55,746 bases of DNA, from the NCBI RefSeq assembly GCF_002723615.1, contig NZ_KZ304969.1, forward strand, positions 1-55,746. Reading direction: 5' to 3'. Under the pieces are notes generated by a model. The model ran no database searches and was not told the origin of the DNA. It was given only the letters and a program-made list of their open reading frames with translations. Both the position numbers and the translations under genes were made by a program. Within the stretch, counting starts at the first letter, position 1; the number at the start of each line of letters is the position of its first letter. Source of the DNA: Limimaricola cinnabarinus (GTDB taxonomy: Bacteria; Pseudomonadota; Alphaproteobacteria; Rhodobacterales; Rhodobacteraceae). Positions 33,939 to 43,330 of the stretch are shown here, piece by piece.

Positions 33939-35354
33939 ATGCCAACGGAAATCCTGATGCCCGCGCTGTCGCCGACCATGGAGGAAGGCACGCTCGCGAA
34001 ATGGCTGGTCAAGGAGGGCGACACCGTCTCCTCCGGCGACCTGATCGCCGAGATCGAGACCGACAAGGCGACGATGGAGTTCGAGGCCGTCGACGAGGGC
34101 GTCGTCGGCAAGATCCTGGTCGAGGAAGGCTCGGAAGGGGTGAAGGTCAACACCCCCATCGCCGTGCTGCTCGAAGAGGGCGAAAGCGCGGACGACATCG
34201 ATGCCTCGACCGAGCCCAAGGACCGCGACGCCGACAGCCATGCCGAGCCCGCGACGCCGACATCCGAAACCTCGCCCGCCAAGGGCTATGGCGATGATGG
34301 CGGCGCGGCGCAGCAGAAATCCTCGGGCGACGGCGAAGCCGCCGCTTCGGGGGATGACAAGGCCGCCTCCGGCGGCCCTGCACCGAAATCCGAGGATGGC
34401 GGCCGCATCTTCGCCTCGCCTCTGGCGCGGCGGATCGCCAAGGACCGCGGTCTCGACCTGAGCGAGATCGAGGGCTCCGGCCCCAATGGCCGCATCGTCA
34501 AGGCCGATGTCGAGAACGCCCAGCCCGGCCAGAAGCCGCAGGCCGCATCCTCGACCGAAAAGGCCGCGCAGGAGCCGAAGGCCGAAGCCGGAAAGGCCCC
34601 CATGGCCGAGCCCGCCGCCCCCGGCGTGCAGGCGGATGCGATCCGCAAGATGTATGCCGACCGGGAGTTCGAGGAGATCAAGCTCGACGGCATGCGCCGC
34701 ACCATCGCGGCCCGCCTGACCGAGGCCAAGCAGACCATCCCGCATTTCTACCTGCGCCGCGACATCAAGCTCGACGCGCTGCTGAAATTCCGCTCGCAGC
34801 TGAACAAGCAGCTCGAAGGGCGCGGCGTGAAGCTCTCGGTCAACGACTTCATCATCAAGGCCTCGGCCTTGGCGCTGCAATCGGTGCCCGACGCCAACGC
34901 CGTCTGGGCCGGTGACCGCGTGCTGAAGCTCAAGCCCTCGGACGTGGCCGTCGCCGTCGCCATCGAGGGCGGGCTCTTCACCCCCGTCCTGCGCGACGCC
35001 GAGGCCCGCACCCTCAGCTCGCTTTCGGCGCAGATGAAGGACCTCGCCAAGCGCGCGCGCGAGCGTAAGCTCGCCCCGCACGAATACCAGGGCGGCAGCT
35101 TCGCGATCTCCAATCTCGGCATGTTCGGCATCGACAATTTCGACGCCGTCATCAACCCGCCGCATGGCGCGATCCTCGCGGTCGGCGCGGGCGTGAAGAA
35201 GCCGGTGGTGAACGACGAGGGCGAGATCGAGGTGGCCACGGTCATGTCGGTGACGCTCTCGGTCGATCACCGGGTGATCGACGGCGCGCTGGGGGCCGAG
35301 CTGCTCAAGCACATCGCCGAGGCGCTGGAAAACCCGATGGTGATGCTGGCCTGA
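33939..35354 (+). CDS. pdhC: Dihydrolipoamide acetyltransferase (E2 of pyruvate dehydrogenase)
   Basis: Core of the complex; moves the acetyl group from lipoamide to CoA. The 471-residue product has one N-terminal lipoyl domain (1-80, [12 protein letters not shown]), a flexible Ala/Ser/Asp-rich linker, a peripheral subunit-binding domain ([30 protein letters not shown], near residue 150-185), a second linker, and the catalytic domain ending with the active-site [17 protein letters not shown]. The E3 gene is not next to it. A hairpin follows the stop. Confidence 0.96.
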   Translation: MPTEILMPALSPTMEEGTLAKWLVKEGDTVSSGDLIAEIETDKATMEFEAVDEGVVGKILVEEGSEGVKVNTPIAVLLEEGESADDIDASTEPKDRDADSHAEPATPTSETSPAKGYGDDGGAAQQKSSGDGEAAASGDDKAASGGPAPKSEDGGRIFASPLARRIAKDRGLDLSEIEGSGPNGRIVKADVENAQPGQKPQAASSTEKAAQEPKAEAGKAPMAEPAAPGVQADAIRKMYADREFEEIKLDGMRRTIAARLTEAKQTIPHFYLRRDIKLDALLKFRSQLNKQLEGRGVKLSVNDFIIKASALALQSVPDANAVWAGDRVLKLKPSDVAVAVAIEGGLFTPVLRDAEARTLSSLSAQMKDLAKRARERKLAPHEYQGGSFAISNLGMFGIDNFDAVINPPHGAILAVGAGVKKPVVNDEGEIEVATVMSVTLSVDHRVIDGALGAELLKHIAEALENPMVMLA

Positions 35355-35379
35355 CCGGCCATATCATCGCCGCGATGCC

Positions 35380-35415
35380 GCAGGGGCCGCGTTCCGCAAG
35401 GAGCGCGGCCCCTGC
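35380..35415 (+). terminator. Hairpin terminating the pdh operon
   Basis: Perfect 12-bp stem GCAGGGGCCGCG (35380-35391) / CGCGGCCCCTGC (35404-35415). Downstream bases are GC-rich without a T-run apart from GTTTGG, so termination may be partial. Confidence 0.6.
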
Positions 35416-35518
35416 GCCGTTTGGCCCGCTCTGCCCTCGGGCACCCACGGGCCGCTTGCCCCGGCGGGAACCCGCTCCACGACCTTGCGTTGAGCTGAAG
35501 CAATCGTGAGGGAACCCA

Positions 35519-37771
35519 ATGACCTATCGTGACCGGCAGCCCGGCCTCGGACTGACCCTGCTCGCCGCCATCGTCGCCAGCGTGGCGGCGCTGATCGCCT
35601 ATTTCTGGGATGAGAGCGGCGTGGCCCGGACCACCGGCGCGGCGCTGGCGCTGTTCGGCTGCGTCGCGGTTGCGGTGGCCTCCGGGCTCGTCCTGTTCAA
35701 ATGGATGCCCCATTGGCTCAACCTCACCTTGAAATGGCTCTGCCTGATCGGATCGGCGCTGACCGCGCTCGCGGCCTATTTCCTGCATCAGGAGGTGATG
35801 ATGTGGGCGATGATCCTCGCCACCATCGGCGCGATCTGGAACCTCGCCTCGCGCAAGGGCCATGCGCGCCGCAGCTCGACGATCGCGCTGGCGCTGCTCA
35901 CCCTGCCGCTGCTGCCCGCGCCCGACGCCCATGCGCAGGACTGGCCCGGCTTTCACGGCGACCTTCAGGCCCGCAAATACAGCCCCCTGACCGAGATCAC
36001 CGCCGCCAATGTCGAATATCTGGAGCCGGTCTGGGAAATCGAGACCGGCGACGTCTCCGACGGCTCGGGCGAGCTGCCGCAGACGGTCTGGTCGGCCACG
36101 CCGGTCTATGCCAACGAGACGCTCTATGTCGGCACGCCCTTCTACCGCATCCTCGCGCTCGATCCCGCCACAGGCGAAGAGCGCTGGTCCTATGACAGCC
36201 AGGCCCGGCTCGAGGCGCTGACCCAGCCCGCGCTGAAGAACCGCGGCGTCACCTACTGGGAAGAGCCGGGCGCGACCGGCGCCTGCGCGCGCCGCGTCTA
36301 TATCGGCACGATGGACGCCAAGCTGCACAGCGTCGATGCCGATACCGGCCGGCCTTGCGAGGATTTCGGGCAAGGCGGCGTGCTCGACGTCAACCAGTGG
36401 AACGACACCAATGACCGCTGGCCGCTGTCGCTTCTGCAGCCGCCCGTGGCGCATGAAAGCCGCCTCTTCATCGGCTGGGCCGGCAAGGACTGGGAAAGCG
36501 CGCAGGCCCCTCCGGGCACCGTCTTCGCCGTGGATGCGAAAACCGGCGAGCTCGACTGGACCGTGAACTTCATCCCCAAGGAGCTGTGGGACCGCACCGG
36601 CACCGCCAATGTCTGGACCCACATGACCGTCGATCCAGAGCGCGACATCATCTACATGCCGGTCTCCTCGCCCTCGCCCAACTACTACGGCGGCAACCGC
36701 ACCGAGGAGCTGCCGCTCGCCACCTCCGTGACGGCGGTCGACACCAATTCGGGCGAGATCATCTGGTCGCGCCAGCTCGTCCATCACGACATCTGGGATT
36801 ACGACACCGGCGCCGCGCCGACGCTTGTCGATATCGAGCGGAACGGCGAGACCATCCCCGCGCTGATCCAGACCTCCAAGCAGGGCATGCTCTACGTGCT
36901 GAACCGCGAGACGGGAGAGCCGGTCTTCGGCATGGAGGAGCGCCCCGTCCCCGCCTCCGACCTGCCGGGCGAGGTGGCCGCACCGACCCAGCCCTTCTAC
37001 GACATCCCCCAGCCCACCAACACCTCCGACACTTGGCCGGGCATCTGGTGGCTCGCCGATCTCACCAGCTTCGGCCATTGCTCGCGCATGCTCGAAGAGC
37101 TGCGCTACGAGGGGCTGTTCACGCCGCCCACCGCCGAAGGCGAGGGCACGCTGATGTATCCCGGCACGGCGGGCGGCATGCAGTGGGGCGGCGGCGCGCT
37201 CGACCCGACCACCAACACCTTCTACGTCAACACCCAGAAGATCGCGCAGATTCTCAAGATGATCCCGCGCGAGGAATACGAGGAGGTCGCGGGCGAGAGC
37301 GGCGCCGAGCAGGGCTACTACCCGCAAGAGGGCGTGCCCTACGGCTTCAAGCTGGTGAACTTCACCACGCCCCTCGGCCTGCCCTGCTGGAAGCCGCCCT
37401 ATGGCACCATCCTCGCCTATGATCTCGACACCGGCGAGCAGCTGTGGGAGCGGCCCTTCGGCCAGACCCAGCAATGGGGCTTCTACGCGCCCGAAAGCTG
37501 GGGCAGCCCGACGCTGGGCGGCCCGGCGGTCACCGCCGGCGGCGTGATCTTCATCGGCGCCTCGATGGACGCGCATGTCCGCGCGCTCGACGCGGCCTCG
37601 GGCGAGGAGCTGTGGAAATGGCGGGTCGAGGCCCCGGCGGTGGCGATCCCGGCGGTCTACGAGCATGAGGGGCGGCAATATGTGAGCTTCGTCGCGGGCG
37701 GCAACCCGATCCTGAAGCCGCAGGTCGGCGATCAGCTGATCACCTTCGCCCTGCCCGAAAGCTTCGACTGA
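35519..37771 (+). CDS. Membrane-bound PQQ-dependent dehydrogenase (glucose dehydrogenase type)
   Basis: A 750-residue quinoprotein. The N-terminus has about four membrane helices (residues 10-125), as in membrane glucose dehydrogenases, then an eight-bladed PQQ propeller in the periplasm starting DWPGFHGDLQARKYSPL. Propeller motifs include WVHM-like NVWTHMTVDPERD, HHDIWDYDTGAAPTLVDI and GGPAVTAGGVIFIGAS. Such enzymes oxidise sugars or polyols and pass electrons to ubiquinone. E. coli Gcd is 796 residues, so this one is slightly shorter. The substrate is not certain. No PQQ biosynthesis genes are in the window. TGAGGGAA precedes the ATG. Confidence 0.85.
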   Translation: MTYRDRQPGLGLTLLAAIVASVAALIAYFWDESGVARTTGAALALFGCVAVAVASGLVLFKWMPHWLNLTLKWLCLIGSALTALAAYFLHQEVMMWAMILATIGAIWNLASRKGHARRSSTIALALLTLPLLPAPDAHAQDWPGFHGDLQARKYSPLTEITAANVEYLEPVWEIETGDVSDGSGELPQTVWSATPVYANETLYVGTPFYRILALDPATGEERWSYDSQARLEALTQPALKNRGVTYWEEPGATGACARRVYIGTMDAKLHSVDADTGRPCEDFGQGGVLDVNQWNDTNDRWPLSLLQPPVAHESRLFIGWAGKDWESAQAPPGTVFAVDAKTGELDWTVNFIPKELWDRTGTANVWTHMTVDPERDIIYMPVSSPSPNYYGGNRTEELPLATSVTAVDTNSGEIIWSRQLVHHDIWDYDTGAAPTLVDIERNGETIPALIQTSKQGMLYVLNRETGEPVFGMEERPVPASDLPGEVAAPTQPFYDIPQPTNTSDTWPGIWWLADLTSFGHCSRMLEELRYEGLFTPPTAEGEGTLMYPGTAGGMQWGGGALDPTTNTFYVNTQKIAQILKMIPREEYEEVAGESGAEQGYYPQEGVPYGFKLVNFTTPLGLPCWKPPYGTILAYDLDTGEQLWERPFGQTQQWGFYAPESWGSPTLGGPAVTAGGVIFIGASMDAHVRALDAASGEELWKWRVEAPAVAIPAVYEHEGRQYVSFVAGGNPILKPQVGDQLITFALPESFD

Positions 37772-37814
37772 TAAGCTTCGCCTAAGCCGCGCCGCCCGCA
37801 TGATGCGTGGGGGG

Positions 37815-37830
37815 CGCGCCGAGAGGCGCG
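37815..37830 (-). terminator. Short hairpin after cysE
   Basis: CGCGCC (37815-37820) and GGCGCG (37825-37830) pair across GAGA, directly after the cysE stop. The stem is only six base pairs and has no clear T-run, so it is a weak call. Confidence 0.3.
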
Positions 37831-38646
37831 TCAGGCGGTGCCGTCGCCCTCGAAGGTCTGGTTCATCGACACCGAGGGCTGCGCGCAGCCCGCCTCGCCG
37901 ACGATGCGCGCAGGCACCCCCGCCACCGTCTTGCAGGCGGGAATGTCGGTCAGCACCACCGACCCGGCGGCGATGCGGCTGCAATCGCCGATGCGTATAT
38001 TGCCCAGGACCTTCGCGCCCGCGCCGATCAGCACGCCGTTGCCGATCTTGGGGTGGCGGTCCTGCTCTTCCTTGCCGGTGCCGCCAAGCGTCACGGAATG
38101 CAGCATGGAGACGTTGTCGCCCACCACCGCCGTCTCGCCGATCACCACCGAATGGGCATGGTCGATCATCACCCCCCGCCCGATCCGGGCCGCCGGGTGG
38201 ATGTCGACGCCAAAGGTCTCGGAAACGCGCATTTGCACGAAATAGGCCAGATCGATCCGCTCCTCCTCCCACAGCCAATGGCCGAGCCGGTAGGCCTGGA
38301 TCGCCTGGTAGCCCTTGAAATACATCAAGGGCTGGAGAAAGCGGTGGCAGGCCGGGTCGCGCTCATAGGTCGCCACCAGATCGGCGCGGGCCGAGGCCAC
38401 GAGCTCGGGCTCGGCGGCATAGGCGCCATCGATGATCTCGCGCAGGATCTGCGCCTGCATCTCGTCGGAGGCGAGCTTGAGCGACATGCGGTAGGCCAGC
38501 GCGCTGGCAAAGCTGCGGTGATGCAGCACGCCCGAATGAATCGCCCCGCCCATCAAGGGTTCGGCGGCGATGGCGTCCTGCGCCTCGCTGCGAATACGGC
38601 TCCAGACCGGGTCGATCTCGGCCAGCTGCGCCTGTGGTGTCGCCAT
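37831..38646 (-). CDS. cysE: Serine O-acetyltransferase
   Basis: Makes O-acetylserine for cysteine synthesis. The 271-residue product has the N-terminal helical domain (DPACHRFLQPLMYFKGYQAIQAYR) and a left-handed beta-helix of hexapeptide repeats with the active-site segment IDHAHSVVIGETAVVGDNVSMLHSVTLGG. I place the start at ATG 38646, not at 38652: AGGAGG ends only two bases before the latter but is eight bases from the former. It lies 60 bases after the last GTA gene on the same strand, a position that is, as I recall, common in Rhodobacterales. Confidence 0.94.
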   Translation of the reverse strand: MATPQAQLAEIDPVWSRIRSEAQDAIAAEPLMGGAIHSGVLHHRSFASALAYRMSLKLASDEMQAQILREIIDGAYAAEPELVASARADLVATYERDPACHRFLQPLMYFKGYQAIQAYRLGHWLWEEERIDLAYFVQMRVSETFGVDIHPAARIGRGVMIDHAHSVVIGETAVVGDNVSMLHSVTLGGTGKEEQDRHPKIGNGVLIGAGAKVLGNIRIGDCSRIAAGSVVLTDIPACKTVAGVPARIVGEAGCAQPSVSMNQTFEGDGTA

Positions 38647-38683
38647 CGCCATGGCCTCCTGATCCCGCGTCGCCTGTCTGCCC

Positions 38684-38711
38684 AAGATAGGGCCTCATGG
38701 CCCAGATCAAA
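38684..38711 (-). promoter_or_regulatory. Candidate promoter of cysE at the end of the GTA cluster
   Basis: On the minus strand: TTTGAT (-35, complement of 38706-38711), a 16-base spacer, TATCTT (-10, complement of 38684-38689). The -35 overlaps the stop codon of the last GTA gene. A small GGGCC/GGCCC hairpin (38690-38703) lies in the spacer. Confidence 0.35.
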
Positions 38712-38991
38712 GCCCGGGCGATCCGTCAAGAGCGTCGAGCAGCTGCCGCAGCGCCGCCCGCGCCTCCGGGCCGAGCGATGGCGGCAGCGGCGCGCGCGGA
38801 TAGCGCAGCGCCGCCGCCATGAGCGAGCCGTCGCCCCAAAGCGGATGGGCGCGGCCCTGCCGCTTGCGCCACGCATCCGCCACGCGCGCCTCGGCCACGA
38901 TCCGTGCCGCCAGCCCGGCGCGCGCCCCGGGCGGCACGGCCAGCAGCGCGGCCACGCCCCGGTCGAGACAGCCCGGCAGGATCGGCCTCAT
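38707..38991 (-). CDS. Small protein at the end of the GTA cluster (DUF7742-like)
   Basis: A 94-residue helical protein: MRPILPGCLDRGVAALLAV, then RIVEAR-like helices (AARIVAEARVADAWRKRQG), LWGDGSLMAAAL and a C-terminal helix ALRQLLDAL. Its ATG overlaps the stop of g15 in ATGA. A protein with this opening and WGDGSLM motif ends many Rhodobacterales GTA clusters. The function is unknown; it is not a recognised particle component. Confidence 0.75.
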   Translation of the reverse strand: MRPILPGCLDRGVAALLAVPPGARAGLAARIVAEARVADAWRKRQGRAHPLWGDGSLMAAALRYPRAPLPPSLGPEARAALRQLLDALDGSPGL

Positions 38992-41900
38992 GCGCCGATC
39001 TCTCTCGCGACCGTGATCGCGGCGAAGGGCCCCGGCCCGAAGGCGTCCGAGATCTGCGCCACCTGCAGCACCAGATCCCCCGCCGCCCCGTCGGCCACCT
39101 GCGCGGCGGCGGTGTAGACAAAGGCGGGTCTCTCCACCTCGACCTCGCGCAGCACGACGCCACCATCGAGAATCCGCAGCAGATAGGCCTCGCGCCCCTC
39201 GCCCAGCGGCACCTCGCGCCCCTCCCAGCCATCTCCGCCGTGCCGCGCCCGCCTGATCCATGTGATCTCCAGATCGCCGCCCGCCGCGCGCGCGGCGAGA
39301 TGCGCGGGCGCATGGGGCCTGAGCCCGATGCCTGCAAAGGCGCGCGCCTCGTGCCGCCAGCTCGGATCGGTCAGCGGCCGGCGGGCCGGGCCATAGCGGT
39401 AATGCCGCTCCAGCCCCCGCGCCGCCTCCGGCAGCTCGATCTGCCGCGGCACACCGTCGAGCAGGACGACGCGGCTGCCGATGGGCCAGAGATCCGGCAT
39501 CACCCCGTCCGTGCCCGCCTGCCCCCGAAGCCGCATGGACAGATCATAGACGCCGGGCGCGACCGGCTCGGCGGTTCGGAACTGGAACACCTCCCAATGG
39601 TCGCTCGTCCCGTCGCCGATGGCGCAAAGATTGGCGCCGGACAGGATCGCCGCCTCGCTGGCCGAGCCGAGCTGCCCCTGCGCCAGCCGCACCCGAAGCG
39701 CCGGGCCGCGATCCCACACCGCGCTCGGCGCCGCCGTCATCGCGGTCAGGCTCGTGCCGATGGTGGCGGGCAGCGATTGGACGAGGTTGAGCCGGTGATC
39801 GGCATCCTCCACGCCCGAGACCAGCGCCACGCCCCCCGGCCATGGCCGCGCCGTGGCGGCGAAATGCGGCGCGTGTGGAACCTCCTCGCCGGTCAGCAGC
39901 GGCAGGTCGAGAAACACCCCCTCGACCGGGGCGGGCGGGATATATGCCCCCGGCGAGACGGCTTCGGCCTCGGCAGGTTGCGGCAGGTAGAGGCCCGGCG
40001 CGGTGCGCACCGCCTCGACCTGCGCGTGGCGCGTCCGCTCCACCCGGTCGATGCGCCAGTTGCCGCCCGGCTCGCCCATGATCTCGACCACGTCGCCCGC
40101 GCCCAGCGGATGGGCCGAGGGCGGCAGCGCGAAGGCCGCGGTCTCGCGCGCCAGCCGCATCTCCGCCAGCCAGCGCGCGGCCATCGCCTGCGCCTCGGAC
40201 CGGGTCAGCGCCATGGGCAGCTCCGCCGCCTCGACATGTATCCCCGCGCGCCCCGGCAGCGCCGCCTCGACGCTGCCCGCCTCTCCCGTGCCGCCCGCCT
40301 CGACATAGCCCAGACGCACCCGGTCGGGCAGCGCGCTCGCGCCATCGCGCGCGATCTCGGTTCCGGGCGTCTCGGGCGAGACGCGGACGAAATCTTCGGG
40401 GTCGAGCAGCGCATCGGCCCGCCCGTCGCGGCTGCGAAACACCAGACTGCCGCCCCGCTCCACCGCGTCGAAGCCATGCGCCAGCATCAGGGGCTGCAAC
40501 AGCGCCCGCGCGCTCTGCGCCCCTTGGGCGACATAGCCGCGCACGAGGCCGAAGAGCCGCGAGGTGTCGATGTCGCTCACCCCCGCCTCGGCGCAGATCT
40601 CGGCCACGACGGAGGCGAGATCGCGATGCGCCGTGCGCCCGGTGATCCAGTGCCCGCGCGCCCAGTTCGCGCCGTCGGACCAGACCTCCGACAGCCCCGG
40701 AAACCACGGGTAGGGCCGCAGGTCCCAGGCCCAGACCAGCATCCGATCCGTGTCGAGCATCGGGCTGCCATAGATCTTCGAGACCGGGTTGGCCCCGGGT
40801 GCCGCGAAATGCCGGTGCATGGCGCGCAGATACTGCATCTGGATCAGCTCGTCGCGGTGGCCGCGCGAATGGTAGGGCAGCGAGGATTCCGTGGATTTCG
40901 GATCGAGGAACTTGTTGGGCTGGTTGGTGCCCCGGTCCACGGCGGCGCAGCCCAGCTCGGTGAAGCGGATGGGCTTCGAGCCGGGCTGCCACGCGGTGGG
41001 CTCGGCTTGCCGCACGCCGCCCAAACGCTCGTGATGCGGATTGCCCCACCAGCCCTTGAGATCCTTGTAGCGCCAGACCCAGGGCTCGCCGTCGCCATCG
41101 GTGATCGGCGTGCGGATCTGGGCGGCGCGCGCCTCGGGCGAATGGTAGAACCAGTCATACCCCTCGCCCCCCGCGACATTGCCCGCGAGATAGTCGAGAT
41201 CGTAGATCGAGCGGTGATCGCGCGCGTCGAGATGGTCATGGCCGTCGCGCCAGTCCGAGAGCGGCATGTAATTGTCGATGCCGATGAAATCGATGTTCGG
41301 GTCGGCCCAGAGCGGGTCGAGGTGAAACCGCTTCGTCGCACCGCCCGGCTGGTGGCCGTGATATTCGGTCCAATCGGCGGCGTAGGAGAGCTTCACCTGT
41401 GGCCCGAGGATGCCGCGCACCTCCTGAGCCAGATCGCGCAGCGCGGCGACGGCGGGGTAGCTGTCATGCGCGCCCCGGATCGTGGTGAGCGCCACCAGTT
41501 CGGAATTGATGCAGAAGGCCTCCACACCCCCCGCCATGGCGCAAAGATGCGCCTGATGCAGCACGAAGCGGCGCAGGCCCCAATCCTCCGCGCCCGCATA
41601 GACCGGCCCATCCGGCGTGATGGTGAAATCCTCCGCCTTCGCCGCGCCGAAGAAGGCCGCGACCTCGGCCTCGGCCTGCGCCGTGCGATCGCTCGTCCCG
41701 CTCTGCCCCGGCGCGATGGCGGTGGTGATCCGCCCGCGCCATGGCAGCGCCGCCTGCTCGGCTCCGCCATACGGGTCGGGCAGGCCGTTGCCCGCGAGCT
41801 GATCCATCAGGATGAAGGGGTAACAGGTCACCTCCAGCCCCCGCGCCGTCATCGCGCGGATCGCCTCGATCACCGACCGGTCCGAAGGCGTGCCGCCGTA

Positions 41901-42902
41901 AACCGGGCGATCCTCGATCCGCGGCACCTCCATCGCCTCGCCCCGGCCCAGCCCCGAGACGCGCCACGCCATCTCCTCGCCGTCGCTCTGGCGCTGCTCG
42001 ACCTTGGGCCGGATGCGGCACTGTCCTGCGCGCAGATCATCGCCGAACCACGACACCACGAGAGAGGCGGCGCGGCAGCGCGGCAGCTCCTCGACCAGAT
42101 CGTCTAGCGCGGCCTCGGCGTCGCTTGGGCCGGACGGCCCGTGCAGGTTGGCGGGGGCGCGCTCGGCAAAGCCCGCCGCCTTGTGCACCGGCGCGCGCGC
42201 CAGGGCGTATTCGCCCGTGCCCGGGATCACCGCGACACCGCGCAGCAGCCGCGCGATGTCCCCGGCGCGGGCGGGATCGTCGATATCGGCGGGGTGCAGC
42301 ACCTCGAAGGACAGCTGCGGCACGCGGTTGCCGAAGCGCGAAAGATCGAGGTCCTCGATCACCACATAGGCCAGCCCGCGATAGGCCGGGGCGCGGCCGA
42401 TGCCGAGCGCGGCCTCGACCTTCGGGTCGGGCAACTGGTCCTCGCGCCCCTCATAGAGCCGCCACGCGATCTCGTCGCGCCCCAGCTCGACCCCGTCGGC
42501 CCAGATCCGCGCCACCCGCGTCACCGGCCCCTCGCACAGCCCCACGGCGAGGCTCACCGCATAGGAGAACTCGGTCACCTCCGGGCGGGGCGCGCCCTTG
42601 CCGCCGCCCGACGTGGCGCGGCGCTCCTCGAAATCCGAGGCCCAGATCACCTGCCCGCCGATCCGCATCCGCCCCCAGAGCTTCGCGATCGGCGCGCCCT
42701 CGCCCGCGCCGGTGAGGCGAAAGCGATCGACGCGCCCCGTCTCGACCGGATCGGCCCCCGGCCCCAGGAGCCGCGCGTCGATGGCCCGGCCCAGCGTCGC
42801 CCCCGTCGCGCGGCCCCAGACCGCGCCGGACAGGCCCAGAAGGCTGCCGCCGACGCTGCCGCCCAGCGCCATGCCAGCGGCTCCGAACATGATGGTCGCC
42901 AT
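38988..42902 (-). CDS. GTA g15: baseplate / tail-fibre multidomain protein (megatron)
   Basis: At 1304 residues the largest GTA protein, forming the tip of the tail that contacts the recipient cell. The Gly/Ala-rich hydrophobic N-terminus (FGAAGMALGGSVGGSLLGLSG) is typical. A TIM-barrel glycoside-hydrolase-like domain lies in the middle (DWTEYHGHQPGG, WADPNIDFIGIDNYMPLSDWRDG, WYHSPEARA), followed by phage tail-hub-like domains and an Ig-like C-terminal part (LEITWIRRARHGGDGWEG). The last three parts presumably bind or cleave surface polysaccharide. The ATG shares one base with the stop of g14 (TGATG). No frameshift is seen across its 3.9 kb. Confidence 0.93.
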   Translation of the reverse strand: MATIMFGAAGMALGGSVGGSLLGLSGAVWGRATGATLGRAIDARLLGPGADPVETGRVDRFRLTGAGEGAPIAKLWGRMRIGGQVIWASDFEERRATSGGGKGAPRPEVTEFSYAVSLAVGLCEGPVTRVARIWADGVELGRDEIAWRLYEGREDQLPDPKVEAALGIGRAPAYRGLAYVVIEDLDLSRFGNRVPQLSFEVLHPADIDDPARAGDIARLLRGVAVIPGTGEYALARAPVHKAAGFAERAPANLHGPSGPSDAEAALDDLVEELPRCRAASLVVSWFGDDLRAGQCRIRPKVEQRQSDGEEMAWRVSGLGRGEAMEVPRIEDRPVYGGTPSDRSVIEAIRAMTARGLEVTCYPFILMDQLAGNGLPDPYGGAEQAALPWRGRITTAIAPGQSGTSDRTAQAEAEVAAFFGAAKAEDFTITPDGPVYAGAEDWGLRRFVLHQAHLCAMAGGVEAFCINSELVALTTIRGAHDSYPAVAALRDLAQEVRGILGPQVKLSYAADWTEYHGHQPGGATKRFHLDPLWADPNIDFIGIDNYMPLSDWRDGHDHLDARDHRSIYDLDYLAGNVAGGEGYDWFYHSPEARAAQIRTPITDGDGEPWVWRYKDLKGWWGNPHHERLGGVRQAEPTAWQPGSKPIRFTELGCAAVDRGTNQPNKFLDPKSTESSLPYHSRGHRDELIQMQYLRAMHRHFAAPGANPVSKIYGSPMLDTDRMLVWAWDLRPYPWFPGLSEVWSDGANWARGHWITGRTAHRDLASVVAEICAEAGVSDIDTSRLFGLVRGYVAQGAQSARALLQPLMLAHGFDAVERGGSLVFRSRDGRADALLDPEDFVRVSPETPGTEIARDGASALPDRVRLGYVEAGGTGEAGSVEAALPGRAGIHVEAAELPMALTRSEAQAMAARWLAEMRLARETAAFALPPSAHPLGAGDVVEIMGEPGGNWRIDRVERTRHAQVEAVRTAPGLYLPQPAEAEAVSPGAYIPPAPVEGVFLDLPLLTGEEVPHAPHFAATARPWPGGVALVSGVEDADHRLNLVQSLPATIGTSLTAMTAAPSAVWDRGPALRVRLAQGQLGSASEAAILSGANLCAIGDGTSDHWEVFQFRTAEPVAPGVYDLSMRLRGQAGTDGVMPDLWPIGSRVVLLDGVPRQIELPEAARGLERHYRYGPARRPLTDPSWRHEARAFAGIGLRPHAPAHLAARAAGGDLEITWIRRARHGGDGWEGREVPLGEGREAYLLRILDGGVVLREVEVERPAFVYTAAAQVADGAAGDLVLQVAQISDAFGPGPFAAITVAREIGA

Positions 42903-43330
42903 CAGCCGATCCTTTCCGTCAATGCGAAACACGCGGCGATGCGCCGCGCCCATGGCGGCGTCAGCGGGCTTTCGACCACGCCGTGCCGCTCATAGGCATG
43001 GATGAAGCTCGGCCCCGCTTCCCGCAGGGCCAGAAGCCCGAGATGGCGCGCCGGGGCCCCCGCGTGCAGCCGAAACAGCAAAAGATCGCCCGGCACGGCC
43101 TGCGCCAGGCCGATCTCGCGCAGATGCCGCGCCGCCGCGTCGCGCAGGATCTCGCCGCCGCGCACCTCGTGCCGCGGATAGGCGGGGACAGGCTCGGGCT
43201 CGGCCCCCGCGAGCGCGATCCAGACGCCGCGCACCAGCCCGAGGCAATCGCAGCCCGCGCCGCGCCGCGCGGCCCCGTGGAGATAGGGCGTGCCGATCCA
43301 GCCGCGCGCCTCGGTCACGATGCGGCTCAT
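42902..43330 (-). CDS. GTA g14: NlpC/P60-type cell-wall peptidase
   Basis: A 142-residue peptidase carried on the tail tip to open the recipient's peptidoglycan. The catalytic cysteine is C29 in GAGCDCLGLVRG, and the histidine is in RHLGLLAL; the ending FIHAYERHGVVES fits the family. The ATG overlaps the g13 stop in ATGA, and its own stop shares a base with the g15 start. The N-terminal MSRIVTEARGWIGTPYLHGA is typical of phage-tail P60 proteins. Confidence 0.9.
   Translation of the reverse strand: MSRIVTEARGWIGTPYLHGAARRGAGCDCLGLVRGVWIALAGAEPEPVPAYPRHEVRGGEILRDAAARHLREIGLAQAVPGDLLLFRLHAGAPARHLGLLALREAGPSFIHAYERHGVVESPLTPPWARRIAACFALTERIG

Noticed and set aside
31314-35312. 1332-codon open frame on the minus strand opposite pdhABC
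   Set aside because: It is the complementary frame of three certain genes in very GC-rich DNA. Its His/Gly/Arg-rich composition has no domain pattern.
35267-38278. 1003-codon minus-strand frame opposite the PQQ dehydrogenase
   Set aside because: Shadow of a real gene; it also crosses into cysE, and its composition is dominated by Arg, Gly and Ala.
38904-42107. 1067-codon plus-strand frame opposite GTA g15
   Set aside because: Antisense shadow of the baseplate gene, with no recognisable domain.
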